Source: Gelidibacter maritimus (GTDB taxonomy: Bacteria; Bacteroidota; Bacteroidia; Flavobacteriales; Flavobacteriaceae). Taken from it: DNA of 64,000 nt. Shown here piece after piece: positions 44,434-53,044 of this stretch (positions are counted from its first letter, which is position 1; every line of letters begins with the position of its first letter). The notes beneath the pieces are model-generated. The model was not told the DNA's origin, did no database searches, and saw nothing but the letters and a program-made list of their open reading frames with translations. The translations under genes and the position numbers were made by a program. Location: positions 364,798 to 428,797 of the forward strand of contig NZ_JACGLT010000003.1 in the NCBI RefSeq assembly GCF_014062315.1, read 5' to 3'.

Positions 44434-46932
44434 ATGAACCTAAATCTAAGCGTCCTACTTTTTTTCTTCGGAATGTGTTTTGCATTTGCTCAAACCAAGG
44501 TCAGTGGTTATGTGTTTGATGAAAACAACGTTTCTGTAGCCTATGCCAATGTCCTTTTCAAGGGCTCGACAGAGGGCACAATTACTAATGAGGATGGTCG
44601 TTTCTACTTGGAATCTACCAACACCTATGACACCCTTATTATTTCCTTTATCGGCTATGAAACTTTGGAGATTTCACTGGCCAAAAAAGTCAACTACGAT
44701 CTGAAATTTATCTTAAAGGAAGATTCTGGTCAATTGGACGAGGTTTATATTGTCACAGGAAAACAATCCAAAAAGGAAAGTGAAAACCCCGCCATTGCCA
44801 TCTTAAAAAAAATCTGGGAACGTAAACGCCAAAATGGATTACGGCAATTTAAGCAGTATGAGTATGATAAATACGAAAAAGTAGAATTTGACATAAATAC
44901 CATTGACAGTGCTTTAATTAAAAGCAAGTTGTTTAGAGGGATGGAGTTTGTTTTTGATCAAGTTGATACCAGTAAGGTGACCGGAAAGACCTATCTGCCC
45001 ATCTTTATCAATGAAGCACGAAGCAAGGTGTTTGGTGATAATTTGAAAAACAAAGAAAAAGAAGATCTAAAAGGGAATAAAAATTCAGGGTTTAGCAATA
45101 ATCAAATCATTATCGATTTTGTGGACGATCTTTATTCTGATTTTGATATTTATGAGAACTACCTTAAGTTTTTTGATAAGAGCTTCGTGAGCCCCTTGTC
45201 AAAAACTGGCATCAACACCTACAATTATGTGCTGTCTGACAGCACATTTATTGATAACAAATGGTGTTATAATATTGTTTATTATCCACGGCGTAAAAAC
45301 GAATTGACATTTAAAGGTGATTTTTGGGTCAATGACACCACCTTTGCCATCAAGGAAATTAATTTACAGGCTTCAAAAAGCGCTAATATCAACTGGGTTA
45401 AGGAAATTTATATTGAACAGGATTTTGAAGTTGTCAATGATTCTGTTTTCTTGATTAAACGCGACTATTTTATGTCAGATTTCGCCTTTAATAAAAAGGA
45501 GAAATCGCGAGGTATCTATGGGAAGCGGACTACACTATATGACAATTATAAGTTTGACATCCCCAAGGAGGATAAGTTTTATAGTAAAGAGGTGTACAAC
45601 TATAATCAGGATGTTTATAATAGAGATGATGCATTCTGGGACAAAAACCGGATGGAATCTTTAAGTCAGGATGAAAAGGGGGTTTATAAAATGTTGGACA
45701 CCCTTAAAACGGTAAAAAAGTTTAAGCGTTTATATAATTTAGGAAGTATTCTGGCCTCGGGCTATGTTGAGTTTACAGATATCAATTTTGATTACGGCCC
45801 TATTTTTTCCACCTTTGGTTTCAATGAAGTTGAGGGGGTGCGTGTGAGAACGGGTGGTAGAACTTATTTTGGCCCTAATGACCTGTGGCGTTTGGAAGGT
45901 TTTTTAGCTTACGGATTTAAGGATGATAAATTTAAATATGGTATATCAGGAAAATGGCTAATTGATAAAAGAAACCGTTTTATTATCTCGGCTGGTCATC
46001 GGCGCGATGTTGAACAAATAGGGGTTAACCTAACCGCATCTACAGATGTTCTCGGTAGAAGCTTGGCATCATCTTCACTCTTTGGGACAAGTACCAACGA
46101 TAAATTAACCAGTGTTAATTTTACCACCGTGGCCATGGAGCTCGAGCCAGTTAGAAACTTGGTCTTTAGACTAAGTGGGACCTATAAAACATTGGAATCA
46201 GCTTCAGATACCTTTAGTTTGGATTATTATACAGATTCTTCGCAAACAACTACGGAGTCTGAGATTGTACAATATGAAAACGCCTTTTCTGTATCTTATT
46301 TCCCGGGTCGAAAAATGACCGGGTTTGGGGTAGAACGGCGGATTTCCAACGATGGTTTTCCAAGTCTGTTCGCACAGGTCACTCGTGGCGATAGATCCAT
46401 CCTTAACAGCGATTTTGATTATACAAAAGTTCAGTTTTCTTATATTCAACCTTGGCATATTGGGGCTTATGGCAGATTGACAAGTACCATTGAAGCAGGT
46501 AAAACTTTCGGTGAAGTGCCTTTAGGCCTTTTGGATGTCGTTCCTGGTAACCAATCTTACTTCTCTATTTACAATACCTTCTCGCAATTGGATTATTATG
46601 AATTTGTAACCGATACCTACACATCCTTGCATTTGGAACACAATTTTAACGGTCGCTTTTTCTCAAGGATTCCTTTCTTAAGGAAACTAAATCTCCGTGA
46701 AATTATTGGCATTAGAGGCGTCTGGGGAGAGGTGTCACAAGCTAACATAGACTTGAACGCTTCAGGATTAAACTATCTCGCGCCTACTGATAAAATTTAT
46801 TATGAATATAGTGTCGGGGTGGGCAATATCTTTAAAGTTTTCCGGATTGATTTTAACTTTAGGGGCAACTATCTTGACAATCCTGAGGCTCGTGATTTTG
46901 GAGTAACGGGTAGTTTTGGGTTTAATTTTTGA
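44434..46932 (+). CDS. DUF5686 outer-membrane protein with carboxypeptidase-regulatory-like N-terminus
   Basis: This 832-residue protein starts with a signal peptide (MNLNLSVLLFFFGMCFAFAQ). A CarboxypepD_reg-like beta domain (about 21-105: VSGYVFDENNVSVAYANVLFKGSTEGTITNEDGRFYL) follows. The rest is the long DUF5686 region with aromatic-rich strands ending in FNF, like an outer-membrane barrel. ATG 44434 is chosen because the signal peptide begins there. Function is unknown. Similar proteins are numerous in Bacteroidota and often accompany TonB-dependent receptors, though none is adjacent here. Confidence 0.87.
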   Translation: MNLNLSVLLFFFGMCFAFAQTKVSGYVFDENNVSVAYANVLFKGSTEGTITNEDGRFYLESTNTYDTLIISFIGYETLEISLAKKVNYDLKFILKEDSGQLDEVYIVTGKQSKKESENPAIAILKKIWERKRQNGLRQFKQYEYDKYEKVEFDINTIDSALIKSKLFRGMEFVFDQVDTSKVTGKTYLPIFINEARSKVFGDNLKNKEKEDLKGNKNSGFSNNQIIIDFVDDLYSDFDIYENYLKFFDKSFVSPLSKTGINTYNYVLSDSTFIDNKWCYNIVYYPRRKNELTFKGDFWVNDTTFAIKEINLQASKSANINWVKEIYIEQDFEVVNDSVFLIKRDYFMSDFAFNKKEKSRGIYGKRTTLYDNYKFDIPKEDKFYSKEVYNYNQDVYNRDDAFWDKNRMESLSQDEKGVYKMLDTLKTVKKFKRLYNLGSILASGYVEFTDINFDYGPIFSTFGFNEVEGVRVRTGGRTYFGPNDLWRLEGFLAYGFKDDKFKYGISGKWLIDKRNRFIISAGHRRDVEQIGVNLTASTDVLGRSLASSSLFGTSTNDKLTSVNFTTVAMELEPVRNLVFRLSGTYKTLESASDTFSLDYYTDSSQTTTESEIVQYENAFSVSYFPGRKMTGFGVERRISNDGFPSLFAQVTRGDRSILNSDFDYTKVQFSYIQPWHIGAYGRLTSTIEAGKTFGEVPLGLLDVVPGNQSYFSIYNTFSQLDYYEFVTDTYTSLHLEHNFNGRFFSRIPFLRKLNLREIIGIRGVWGEVSQANIDLNASGLNYLAPTDKIYYEYSVGVGNIFKVFRIDFNFRGNYLDNPEARDFGVTGSFGFNF

Positions 46933-47351
46933 GAACACGTCGAGAACAGTAATCAGAACTCAACAATTGTTTATGGTCCTCTCTACACCACTCTGTAATC
47001 ATTAGTTTTTAAAGATTTTAAAGCTTCATCCATTGATTTTTTTTTTGGATTTTTAAGTCTTTTCATCATTCTATTCCCAACAGAAGGTTTTAATACCCCG
47101 AGACAGGTCTCTATCAGAAAAATAATTATTCGAAAACATGTTCTGATTGCAAATCCAAAATAACAATTTCCATTATCCTCATAAATCAATAAAATTTTGC
47201 TTGGTTTTCTGCATAATATCGTTCAAAAATGAAAATTAGCCACATATTCAATTGCGCATAACAAACACTTCCGTATCTTTGCACGCCGAAAAAATCGAAG
47301 GACAATTAACATAAGCCGCTAACAAAAAGGCTATTAAAATAAATAAACACC
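46933..47351. other. 419-base intergenic region before ppa
   Basis: The right part holds the ppa promoter. No terminator is evident for the DUF5686 gene. A 68-codon minus-strand frame (46983-47189) ends with a charged helix-like tail, but its N-terminal half looks random and no start is supported, so it is not called. The rest is AT-rich filler. Confidence 0.6.
47252..47281 (+). promoter_or_regulatory. Promoter of ppa (TTG-N19-TATCTTTG)
   Basis: TTG at 47252-47254 and TATCTTTG at 47274-47281 with a 19-base spacer are a full match to the flavobacterial consensus. Transcription would start near 47288, leaving a 64-base leader. Confidence 0.82.
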
Positions 47352-47879
47352 ATGAGTGCCAAAGGAAAAAAGACATTTGATGTATTGATTGAAATACCAA
47401 AAGGGAGCCGTAATAAATTTGAATATGACTTCGCATTAAAGAAAATTCGCTTTGATCGGTTGTTGTTTTCTTCAATGATGTATCCTGCCGACTATGGTTT
47501 CATCCCAGAAACTTTGGCTTTGGATGGCGATCCGTTGGACGTTTTGGTCTTGGGTACTGAACCAACCTTTCCAATGTGCGTTATGGAAGTAAAACCTATT
47601 GGTGTTTTCCACATGGCCGACGAAATGGGAAAAGATGAAAAAATCATCTGTGTGCCAGTTTCTGATCCTATTTGGAATACACTTAACGATTTGTCCGATG
47701 TCAATCAGCATCAAATAAAGGAAATAGAGCATTTCTTTCAAGTGTACAAGGATTTAGAAAAGAAAAAAGTTGATGTTGGAGGATGGGGTACTGCAGAAGT
47801 GGCCTATGATATTGTCAATAAATGTGTTGACCGCTACGAAACGAGTGAGCACAAAACCAATGGAAACTTCACCATTTAA
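47352..47879 (+). CDS. ppa: Soluble inorganic pyrophosphatase (family I)
   Basis: This enzyme hydrolyses pyrophosphate to drive biosynthesis. The 175-residue protein has the family I motifs: IEIPKGSRNKFEYD (about 12-25), YPADYGFIPETLALDGDPLDVLVL with the metal-binding aspartates (about 44-67), and a later DLEKKKVDVGGWG loop. It has a strong promoter and its own terminator. The membrane pyrophosphatase gene follows 118 bases downstream, so soluble and membrane enzymes are encoded side by side. Confidence 0.96.
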   Translation: MSAKGKKTFDVLIEIPKGSRNKFEYDFALKKIRFDRLLFSSMMYPADYGFIPETLALDGDPLDVLVLGTEPTFPMCVMEVKPIGVFHMADEMGKDEKIICVPVSDPIWNTLNDLSDVNQHQIKEIEHFFQVYKDLEKKKVDVGGWGTAEVAYDIVNKCVDRYETSEHKTNGNFTI

Positions 47880-47906
47880 TACATTTTACAACCTATAAAA
47901 ACCAAG

Positions 47907-47935
47907 AACCTCTTATAAAGTATAAGGGGTTTTTT
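47907..47935 (+). terminator. Rho-independent terminator of ppa
   Basis: AACCTCTTATA (47907-47917) pairs with TATAAGGGGTT (47921-47931), 11 bp with one G-U, loop AAG, followed by a T-run. Confidence 0.92.
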
Positions 47936-47997
47936 ATTTCTCTTTGATTTTATTACTTTAGCAACCGTTTAAAAACCAATCAATATAATATTATAAT

Positions 47998-50382
47998 ATG
48001 GAATCACTGATGATTTATATGCCAATTGCGATGGCAGCCCTAGGGTTAATTTACATGCTTATTAAGCAGTCATGGGTCTTGAAACAGAATGCAGGAGACG
48101 GGAGAATGAAAGAAATTTCAGACTATATCTATGAAGGCTCGCTCGCATTCTTAAATGCAGAATATCGTTTATTATCTATTTTTGTTGTCGTGGTGAGTAT
48201 TTTGCTCGCCATTGTTTCTTTTGTGGTACCAACAACCCATTGGCTAATTGTCATTGCTTTTATTTTTGGGGCTGTGTTTTCAGCATTTGCTGGAAATATT
48301 GGGATGAAAATTGCTACTAAAACTAACGTGAGAACAACTCAAGCCGCTAAAACAAGTTTGCCAAATGCCCTAAAGGTATCTTTTGGTGGTGGTACGGTCA
48401 TGGGATTAGGCGTGGCTGGCTTAGCCGTTTTAGGTTTGACAGCATTTTTTATCTTCTTCTTTTGGTTCTTTATGGACAGCAGTTGGACCAACACGATGGA
48501 TATGACCATTGTTTTGGAAACATTGGCTGGATTCTCACTTGGCGCTGAATGTATCGCATTATTTGCGCGTGTTGGTGGTGGAATATATACCAAGGCTGCC
48601 GACGTAGGTGCCGATTTGGTTGGTAAAGTTGAAGCTGGTATCCCAGAGGATGATCCGCGTAACCCAGCAACTATTGCGGACAACGTGGGCGATAACGTGG
48701 GTGACGTTGCAGGAATGGGGGCCGATTTATTTGGATCATATGTGGCCACGGTTTTGGCCGCTATGGTTTTAGGTAACTATGTTATTAAAGATATGGGCGG
48801 TGTCATTACAGATGCGTTTGGCGGTATTGGTCCTATCTTATTGCCGATGGCCATTGCGGGCGTCGGAATTATCATCTCGGTTATTGGAACCATGTTGGTG
48901 AAAATTAAAAGTAATGATGCCAAAGAACCTCAAGTGATGGGGGCACTAAACCTCGGTAACTGGGTTGCTATTGCGTTAGTTGCGCTTTCCTGCTATGGCT
49001 TGGTGATTTGGATGTTGCCAGATACTATGAAAATGGATTTCTTTGGTGAAGGCCTTCAAGATATCTCGTCAATGCGAGTCTTCTATGCTACTTTGGTTGG
49101 ATTGTTTGTAGGCGCCATGATTTCGTCAATTACTGAATTTTATACAGGATTGGGTAAAAAGCCAATTCTAAAAATCGTACAACAATCAAGTACTGGTGCA
49201 GGAACCAATATTATTGCAGGTTTGGCCACAGGAATGATTTCTACATTCCCATCTATTTTGTTGTTTGCCGGTGCGATATGGGCCTCATATGCCTTTGCAG
49301 GATTCTACGGAGTGGCTCTCGCGGCTTCGGCCATGATGGCAACTACAGGGATGCAATTGGCAATTGATGCTTTTGGACCTATTGCCGATAATGCCGGTGG
49401 TATTGCTGAAATGAGTGAACAAGAGCCTATTGTAAGAGAACGTACAGATATTTTGGATGCGGTTGGAAATACGACGGCAGCAACAGGAAAAGGATTTGCT
49501 ATTGCTTCAGCAGCATTGACCTCTTTGGCGTTATTTGCAGCGTATGTTACCTTTACTGGGATTGATGGTATTAATATATTTAAAGCCCCTGTCTTAGCAA
49601 TGTTATTTGTTGGTGGTATGGTGCCCGTAGTATTTTCTGCTCTAGCCATGAACGCTGTTGGTAAAGCGGCTATGCAGATGGTTGAAGAGGTGCGCCGTCA
49701 GTTTAGAGAAATTCCTGGAATCATGGAAGGGACTGCAAAACCGCAATACGATAAATGTGTGGCTATCTCAACTGATGCATCTCTAAGAGAAATGATGCTT
49801 CCAGGATTATTGACTATTGGGTTCCCATTACTTATTGCTTTTGTACCGATGATTTTCGGAATGAACAACTTAGCAATTGCTGAAATGTTGGGTGGATATA
49901 TGGCTGGTGTTACCGTAAGTGGTGTGCTTTGGGCTGTTTTCCAAAATAATGCTGGTGGCGCTTGGGACAATGCCAAAAAATCTTTTGAAGCTGGTGTATT
50001 AATCAACGGAGAAATGACGTACAAAGGTTCGGAGGCGCATATGGCAGCCGTTACCGGAGATACCGTCGGTGATCCATTTAAAGACACCTCTGGGCCATCC
50101 ATGAACATCTTGATTAAGTTGACGTGTTTGATCGGTTTGGTCATTGCGCCAATCCTGGGCGGACATACGATTGAAACAACGGGCATAACTGCAAATAATA
50201 TTGAAGTGACTGAAAACGTTTCTAATACTATGGAAGTGGAAATTTCCACAGATGGAGAGCAGGCTCAAGCTGTTGTTATGAGAACCTTTACAGAAAACGG
50301 CGAGCTCAAAGAAGATAGAACGGTTTTGGAAGGAACTCCAAAGGAAGTGAAAACAGCCATTGAAAATTTGAAAGTAAAATAG
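47998..50382 (+). CDS. hppA: Membrane-bound ion-translocating pyrophosphatase
   Basis: The 794-residue integral membrane protein couples pyrophosphate hydrolysis to Na+ and/or H+ pumping. About 16 helices are present. The catalytic blocks are [38 protein letters not shown] and, later, [24 protein letters not shown]. Ala follows GNTTA, the residue class associated with K+-dependent enzymes, whereas K+-independent ones have Lys. The pumped ion cannot be decided from the sequence. The C-terminal tail after the last helix (about 60 residues, acidic and Thr-rich) is longer than in minimal family members. Confidence 0.94.
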   Translation: MESLMIYMPIAMAALGLIYMLIKQSWVLKQNAGDGRMKEISDYIYEGSLAFLNAEYRLLSIFVVVVSILLAIVSFVVPTTHWLIVIAFIFGAVFSAFAGNIGMKIATKTNVRTTQAAKTSLPNALKVSFGGGTVMGLGVAGLAVLGLTAFFIFFFWFFMDSSWTNTMDMTIVLETLAGFSLGAECIALFARVGGGIYTKAADVGADLVGKVEAGIPEDDPRNPATIADNVGDNVGDVAGMGADLFGSYVATVLAAMVLGNYVIKDMGGVITDAFGGIGPILLPMAIAGVGIIISVIGTMLVKIKSNDAKEPQVMGALNLGNWVAIALVALSCYGLVIWMLPDTMKMDFFGEGLQDISSMRVFYATLVGLFVGAMISSITEFYTGLGKKPILKIVQQSSTGAGTNIIAGLATGMISTFPSILLFAGAIWASYAFAGFYGVALAASAMMATTGMQLAIDAFGPIADNAGGIAEMSEQEPIVRERTDILDAVGNTTAATGKGFAIASAALTSLALFAAYVTFTGIDGINIFKAPVLAMLFVGGMVPVVFSALAMNAVGKAAMQMVEEVRRQFREIPGIMEGTAKPQYDKCVAISTDASLREMMLPGLLTIGFPLLIAFVPMIFGMNNLAIAEMLGGYMAGVTVSGVLWAVFQNNAGGAWDNAKKSFEAGVLINGEMTYKGSEAHMAAVTGDTVGDPFKDTSGPSMNILIKLTCLIGLVIAPILGGHTIETTGITANNIEVTENVSNTMEVEISTDGEQAQAVVMRTFTENGELKEDRTVLEGTPKEVKTAIENLKVK

Positions 50383-50415
50383 GACAATTAATATTTCTGT
50401 AATAAATTTCTTAAG

Positions 50416-50453
50416 AAAGGCTATATCTCCATGATGTAGCTTTTTCTTTTTTT
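50416..50453 (+). terminator. Rho-independent terminator of hppA
   Basis: AAAG(G)CTATATC (50416-50427) pairs with GATGTAGCTTT (50433-50443) with one bulged G, loop TCCAT, followed by TTCTTTTTTT. Confidence 0.82.
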
Positions 50454-50468
50454 ATTAACTTAGTCCTT

Positions 50469-51734
50469 ATGAATTATGAGGATCTCACCACATTAGGAAT
50501 CGCATTTGGACTTGGCCTTCTGGTCGGGATGCAGCGTGAGAAACACAATAAAGATCAAATTGCTGGAGTCAGAACCTTTACGCTTATCTCTGTTTTGGGT
50601 GTGGTGGCTGGTTTTTTGACACGGTTATATGAAAATCCCTATGTGTTACCACTTACTGGATTGGCAATGGCTGCAATGCTCATCACAGCCAACATCATGA
50701 AACTTAAAAAACAGGACAATCCAACCTTGGGTCAGACCACTGAAATGGCAGCTCTATTGATGTTTGCCATTGGTGCCTACTTGGTGGTAGGAGATCGGGT
50801 GGTAGGTGTGATCATGGGTGCTGCCATTGCTATTTTGCTCTATGTCAAAGACCATCTCCATAGGTTTATAGGCGACTTGGAAGATAATGATGTCTCAGCC
50901 ATTATGATATTAGCGGGCATCAGTTTAATTATTCTGCCAATCTTACCCGATGAAACCTTTGGGCCATTGAACGTTTTGAATCTTCGAAATATTTGGCTCA
51001 TGGTAACGCTAATCGTCGGAATTAGCGTTATTGGGTATTTCATTTATAAATTTATTGGCAAGAAATATGGAATTTTATCCAACGGAATTTTGGGTGGAAT
51101 TATCAGCAGCACAGCAACAACCGTCAGCTACGCCAGATTTACCAAAAACGGTAAAAACATTCACAAGGCTTCAGCATTTGTTATTTTTGCGGCGGCAACT
51201 GTATCTTTGGTCCGGGTAATGATTGAAATAGGCGCTGTTATCCCAGCGCAACTTTCTAAAGTAGTATTACCGATTGTAGCTTTATTTATATTGATGATCG
51301 GTTTATCCGTGGTCCTCTTTTACCTTATAAATAAAGAAAGTACCTCTGATGATATGCCTAAACCTAAAAACCCTGCGCAACTTACCAGTGCCTTAATGTT
51401 TGGAGCCATTTATGCCTTCATTCTTTTGGCAGTCGCATTTACAGAACAGGAATTAGGTAACAGTGGCTTGTACGTAGCTGCGTTTATAGGTGGCTTGGCA
51501 AATAAGGATGCCATTACCCTTTCGCTCTCCCAAAGTATTGGAAACGGACTGGAAACCAACTTTGGATGGCGCTTAATTGTGGTGGCTTGCTTATCTAATT
51601 TTTTGTTCAAGATTGTACTTTGTGCTATTTTAGGAACAAAGGTATTGACCAAATGGATGGCACTTTTTTTTGGAGCGGCTATTGGTGGCGGTTTATTAAT
51701 ATTATGGCTTTGGCCTGAAACTTGGCATGTTTAA
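50469..51734 (+). CDS. MgtC/SapB-DUF4010 family membrane protein
   Basis: This 421-residue protein has about twelve membrane helices. The N-terminal half (MNYEDLTTLGIAFGLGLLVGMQREKHNKDQIAGVRTF) matches MgtC/SapB, a family linked to magnesium and phosphate homeostasis. The C-terminal half (DUF4010) ends in a helix after GGLLILWLWPETWHV. Substrate is unknown. Its last eight bases overlap the start of the App1-like gene, so the two are translationally coupled. Confidence 0.87.
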   Translation: MNYEDLTTLGIAFGLGLLVGMQREKHNKDQIAGVRTFTLISVLGVVAGFLTRLYENPYVLPLTGLAMAAMLITANIMKLKKQDNPTLGQTTEMAALLMFAIGAYLVVGDRVVGVIMGAAIAILLYVKDHLHRFIGDLEDNDVSAIMILAGISLIILPILPDETFGPLNVLNLRNIWLMVTLIVGISVIGYFIYKFIGKKYGILSNGILGGIISSTATTVSYARFTKNGKNIHKASAFVIFAAATVSLVRVMIEIGAVIPAQLSKVVLPIVALFILMIGLSVVLFYLINKESTSDDMPKPKNPAQLTSALMFGAIYAFILLAVAFTEQELGNSGLYVAAFIGGLANKDAITLSLSQSIGNGLETNFGWRLIVVACLSNFLFKIVLCAILGTKVLTKWMALFFGAAIGGGLLILWLWPETWHV

Positions 51735-52773
51735 TATGGGATTATTCAAAAAAGACCCTTTGCAGGTCATTGTATTTCAAAGTTATGGCACTTCATCACA
51801 CTTGTATGTAAGAGGACGGGCTCTTGAGGACGAATCTATTGATTTGGAAGGTAAGCATCCCATTAAGTTGTTGATCAATGCCTATAAACGCTTCGAATCT
51901 GATGAGATAAGACACGCCAGGTTGCTTTTGAAATTACCTGACGGACGGATTTTTGAAACAGTGACCGATGATGAAGGCTATTTTCTTTTGGATGAAAAGG
52001 TTGACGGGTTAGACCTTTTGGCCAATGAAGAAGGCTGGGTGTCATTTGAAGTGGCATACAAGGATTTTACATCCAAGCGTATCATTCAGTTGGAAAATCG
52101 ATTTCCTGGAGAAATGTTGATTCCTGGTTTGAGCCAGGGACAGGACTCCAAAGACGTTTCATTTGGAGTGGCGAGTGATATTGATGATACCATTTTACAC
52201 ACAGGATTGGTGTCGACATTGAAGTGGCGGGTCATTTACAATACGTTTTTGAAACGCGCCTCAAAACGCTCTCCGTTGGAAGGGGCTGCGGAATTTTATC
52301 ATCTTTTGCATCGAGGCAAAACTGGCGATGAGGCAAATCCCATCTTTTATGTCAGCCATAGTCCGTGGAATATGTATCGCTACTTGGAATTTTTCTTAAA
52401 GAAGAACAATTTCCCAAAAGGTCCAATTCTCCTACGTGATTTCGGAAACTTTCTCAATCGGAAGAAAAACAAAGAAAAGCCTCGGAAGCAGCAGGAAATA
52501 TTGAACATCTTAAAAACGTATCCGGAACTAAAACTCATTTTAATTGGCGATAGTGGAGAACACGATGCTGACATCTATTTGGAAATAGCAGAGCTTCATC
52601 CAGACCGGATTTTAGCCATTTATCTAAGAAGCGTAAAACACAAAAAGAAAATGCTACGGGTAAAGAGCTTATACCAAAATTATAAAACTACGCCCGTACT
52701 TTTAGTGGATAGTAGCAAGCAAGCTATGGAACATGCACGGGAGAATGGATTTATTAGTGAAACCTTATTTTGA
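51727..52773 (+). CDS. App1-like phosphatase domain protein (DUF2183)
   Basis: The 348-residue protein has an N-terminal beta-rich region (about 1-140, without signal peptide). It is followed by a HAD-like phosphatase domain: ASDIDDTILHTGL near residue 155 holds the two catalytic aspartates, and ILIGDSGEHDADIYLEIA near 275 holds the HAD acidic motif. Yeast App1 is a phosphatidate phosphatase of this domain family; the bacterial substrate is not known. Start at 51727 overlaps the upstream stop by eight bases; ATG at 51736 is a possible alternative. Confidence 0.85.
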   Translation: MFNMGLFKKDPLQVIVFQSYGTSSHLYVRGRALEDESIDLEGKHPIKLLINAYKRFESDEIRHARLLLKLPDGRIFETVTDDEGYFLLDEKVDGLDLLANEEGWVSFEVAYKDFTSKRIIQLENRFPGEMLIPGLSQGQDSKDVSFGVASDIDDTILHTGLVSTLKWRVIYNTFLKRASKRSPLEGAAEFYHLLHRGKTGDEANPIFYVSHSPWNMYRYLEFFLKKNNFPKGPILLRDFGNFLNRKKNKEKPRKQQEILNILKTYPELKLILIGDSGEHDADIYLEIAELHPDRILAIYLRSVKHKKKMLRVKSLYQNYKTTPVLLVDSSKQAMEHARENGFISETLF

Positions 52774-52811
52774 CAAGTACCAAGTGCGCCGACAAAATAG
52801 TTGGTTGAACT

Positions 52812-52836
52812 AATCCCGCTTTTTAGCGGGATTTTG
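52812..52836 (+). terminator. Terminator of the DUF4010-App1 unit
   Basis: AATCCCGC (52812-52819) pairs with GCGGGATT (52826-52833) around TTTTTA, followed by a short T-run. Confidence 0.8.
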
Positions 52837-52958
52837 ATATTAGGAAACACCTAAAAGACTTCCATTGATCTGCCGAAAGAGGAAAACCTGTCAGGTCTGA
52901 ATGAATTTCATTGCCATTCACACGAGCGGGTCGGAAGGGCGACGAGGTTCTTGATTAC

Positions 52959-52997
52959 ATTAGACAGCAGTCGGAACTCTGCTGAAAGTTGTCTAAT
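52959..52997. other. Nested two-stem hairpin between App1 and ppk1
   Basis: The outer stem ATTAGACA/TGTCTAAT (52959-52966 and 52990-52997) encloses an inner GCAG/CTGC stem (52967-52970 and 52979-52982) with an eight-base loop. It lies in the 271-base convergent interval, between the plus-strand terminator and the ppk1 end. A short CAGA/TCTG stem with a seven-T run on the minus strand (53016-53035) is a weak ppk1 terminator. Confidence 0.6.
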
Positions 52998-53044
52998 GAG
53001 ATCAGTGAGTATCATAAAAAAATCAGAGTCATCTGCGTTCCAAT

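Noticed and set aside
46983..47189. 68-residue minus-strand frame before ppa, ending in a Lys-rich helix-like tail
   Set aside because: The N-terminal half looks random, there is no promoter or supported start, and no family is recognised.
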